DNA from: Desulfotomaculaceae bacterium
Lineage (GTDB): Bacteria; Bacillota; Desulfotomaculia; Desulfotomaculales; Pelotomaculaceae
Length of the DNA: 15,818 bases
Reading direction: 5' to 3'
NCBI GenBank assembly: GCA_028704035.1
Contig: JAQVLS010000015.1
Coordinates: forward strand, 1-15,818
Both the position numbers and the translations under genes were made by a program. How positions within the stretch are numbered: position 1 is the first letter of the stretch; each line of letters opens with the position of its first letter. Positions 15,397 to 15,818 of this stretch are shown here, piece after piece. The notes beneath the pieces were generated by a model. The model was given only the letters and a program-made list of their open reading frames with translations. It did not search any database and was not told the origin of the DNA.

Positions 15397-15422
15397 AAAA
15401 ACAAAAATGGCCTTAATGGCCA
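15397..15422 (-). terminator. Terminator of pckA
   Basis: On the minus strand TGGCC-ATTAA-GGCCA is followed by TTTTTGTTTTT, about 60 nt past the pckA stop. The stem is 5 bp and GC-rich, with a strong T-tract. Confidence 0.8.
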
Positions 15423-15480
15423 AATACTGCAGTTGTATGATATTTCAATCTTTTTGTCTATTTTCAAGGCTGAACACAAA

Positions 15481-15818
15481 TTATTTTATTGCATCGACTA
15501 TCTCTTTTTTGAGTCCTTTGTATTTATTCAGCCAGCAGAGTCGCTCCGCGCGGAGTTTTGCCACGCGGTTCTGGTAATCTGTTTCATCAAAATAATTTAT
15601 CGGGTTGTATCCGGTTATGTCAATTTCAGGCATCTCCACCGGTACCTGATAGTGCCAGTCCGGATCAATAGCCCACCTGATGTTACCTTTGGCGATGTGT
15701 TTCATCAAGTCGGTCGAAATTTTAATAGAGATCTTTTCGCCCAGTTTTTTACCGCCCTTGCCTATGCTCCCAGTGTTCAACAGGTAGCATTCAATATCAG
15801 GATTTTCTCTGAGAATGT
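15481..15818 (-). CDS. pckA: Phosphoenolpyruvate carboxykinase (ATP), C-terminal part
   Basis: The frame stays open to the window edge, so only the last 112 or so codons are present. The TTG at 15780 is an internal Leu codon, not a start: the codons before it read ENPDIECYL and run into LNTGSIG. This matches the LVNTG-x-x-G segment of ATP-type PEP carboxykinases. The DPDWHYQVP and AERLCWL stretches and the closing KGLKKEIVDAI helix also fit the family end. The enzyme converts oxaloacetate + ATP to phosphoenolpyruvate + CO2 + ADP, mainly for gluconeogenesis. The nucleotide-binding P-loop lies outside the window, so the identification rests on the tail alone. Confidence 0.75.
   Translation of the reverse strand, partial: ILRENPDIECYLLNTGSIGKGGKKLGEKISIKISTDLMKHIAKGNIRWAIDPDWHYQVPVEMPEIDITGYNPINYFDETDYQNRVAKLRAERLCWLNKYKGLKKEIVDAIK

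Overview
The window looks like the chromosome of a strictly anaerobic, low-to-mid GC, spore-forming Firmicute of the Peptococcaceae / Pelotomaculum–Desulfotomaculum type. This is inferred from gene content: a bacterial heterodisulfide reductase operon (hdrCBA), the methylmalonyl-CoA mutase chaperone gene meaB, a zinc-type adenylate kinase, a LysM–SleB cell-wall hydrolase, a Gls24-like domain and a DnaD + DnaC-like replication pair. Strong Shine-Dalgarno sites and frequent TTG/GTG starts fit. No phylogenetic search was possible. Almost all genes are on the minus strand. No CRISPR array, prophage or insertion sequence is seen.

Left end (1-3123): hdrC-hdrB-hdrA read leftwards. The most important feature is that hdrA is not broken. 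Its first 195 codons end at an in-frame TGA (1068-1070) inside the conserved FAD-domain motif, where HdrA proteins carry Cys or selenocysteine. The same frame then stays open for 355 more codons to the window edge and encodes the rest of HdrA: two ferredoxin motifs and the C-x12-C-x3-CC cluster motif. A small hairpin with a G-starting loop lies 26 nt after the TGA, as expected for a bacterial SECIS element. hdrA is therefore read as a selenoprotein gene that an automatic gene caller would split. A good promoter, with a leader of about 220 nt containing two hairpins, precedes hdrC.

Middle (3124-11280): a 611-bp AT-rich spacer full of small inverted repeats, then dinG (exonuclease-helicase), a cyclophilin gene cotranscribed with a UPF0173 metallo-hydrolase gene, meaB, trxB, tRNA-Gln(CTG), adk and tRNA-Pro(CGG). 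Hairpin terminators can be placed behind the cyclophilin gene, meaB, tRNA-Pro and, weakly, tRNA-Gln.

Right part (11281-15818): two plus-strand genes, a small two-helix membrane protein and an unusual P-loop + Asp23/Gls24-like fusion. The fusion converges on a secreted LysM–SleB hydrolase. Then come the dnaC-like and dnaD-like replication genes in one minus-strand operon, and the 3' end of a phosphoenolpyruvate carboxykinase gene with its terminator.

Taken together, the metabolic genes (seleno-Hdr, MeaB, PckA) fit an organism that uses flavin-based electron bifurcation or confurcation and methylmalonyl-CoA chemistry. The remaining genes are housekeeping. The physiological reading is inference.
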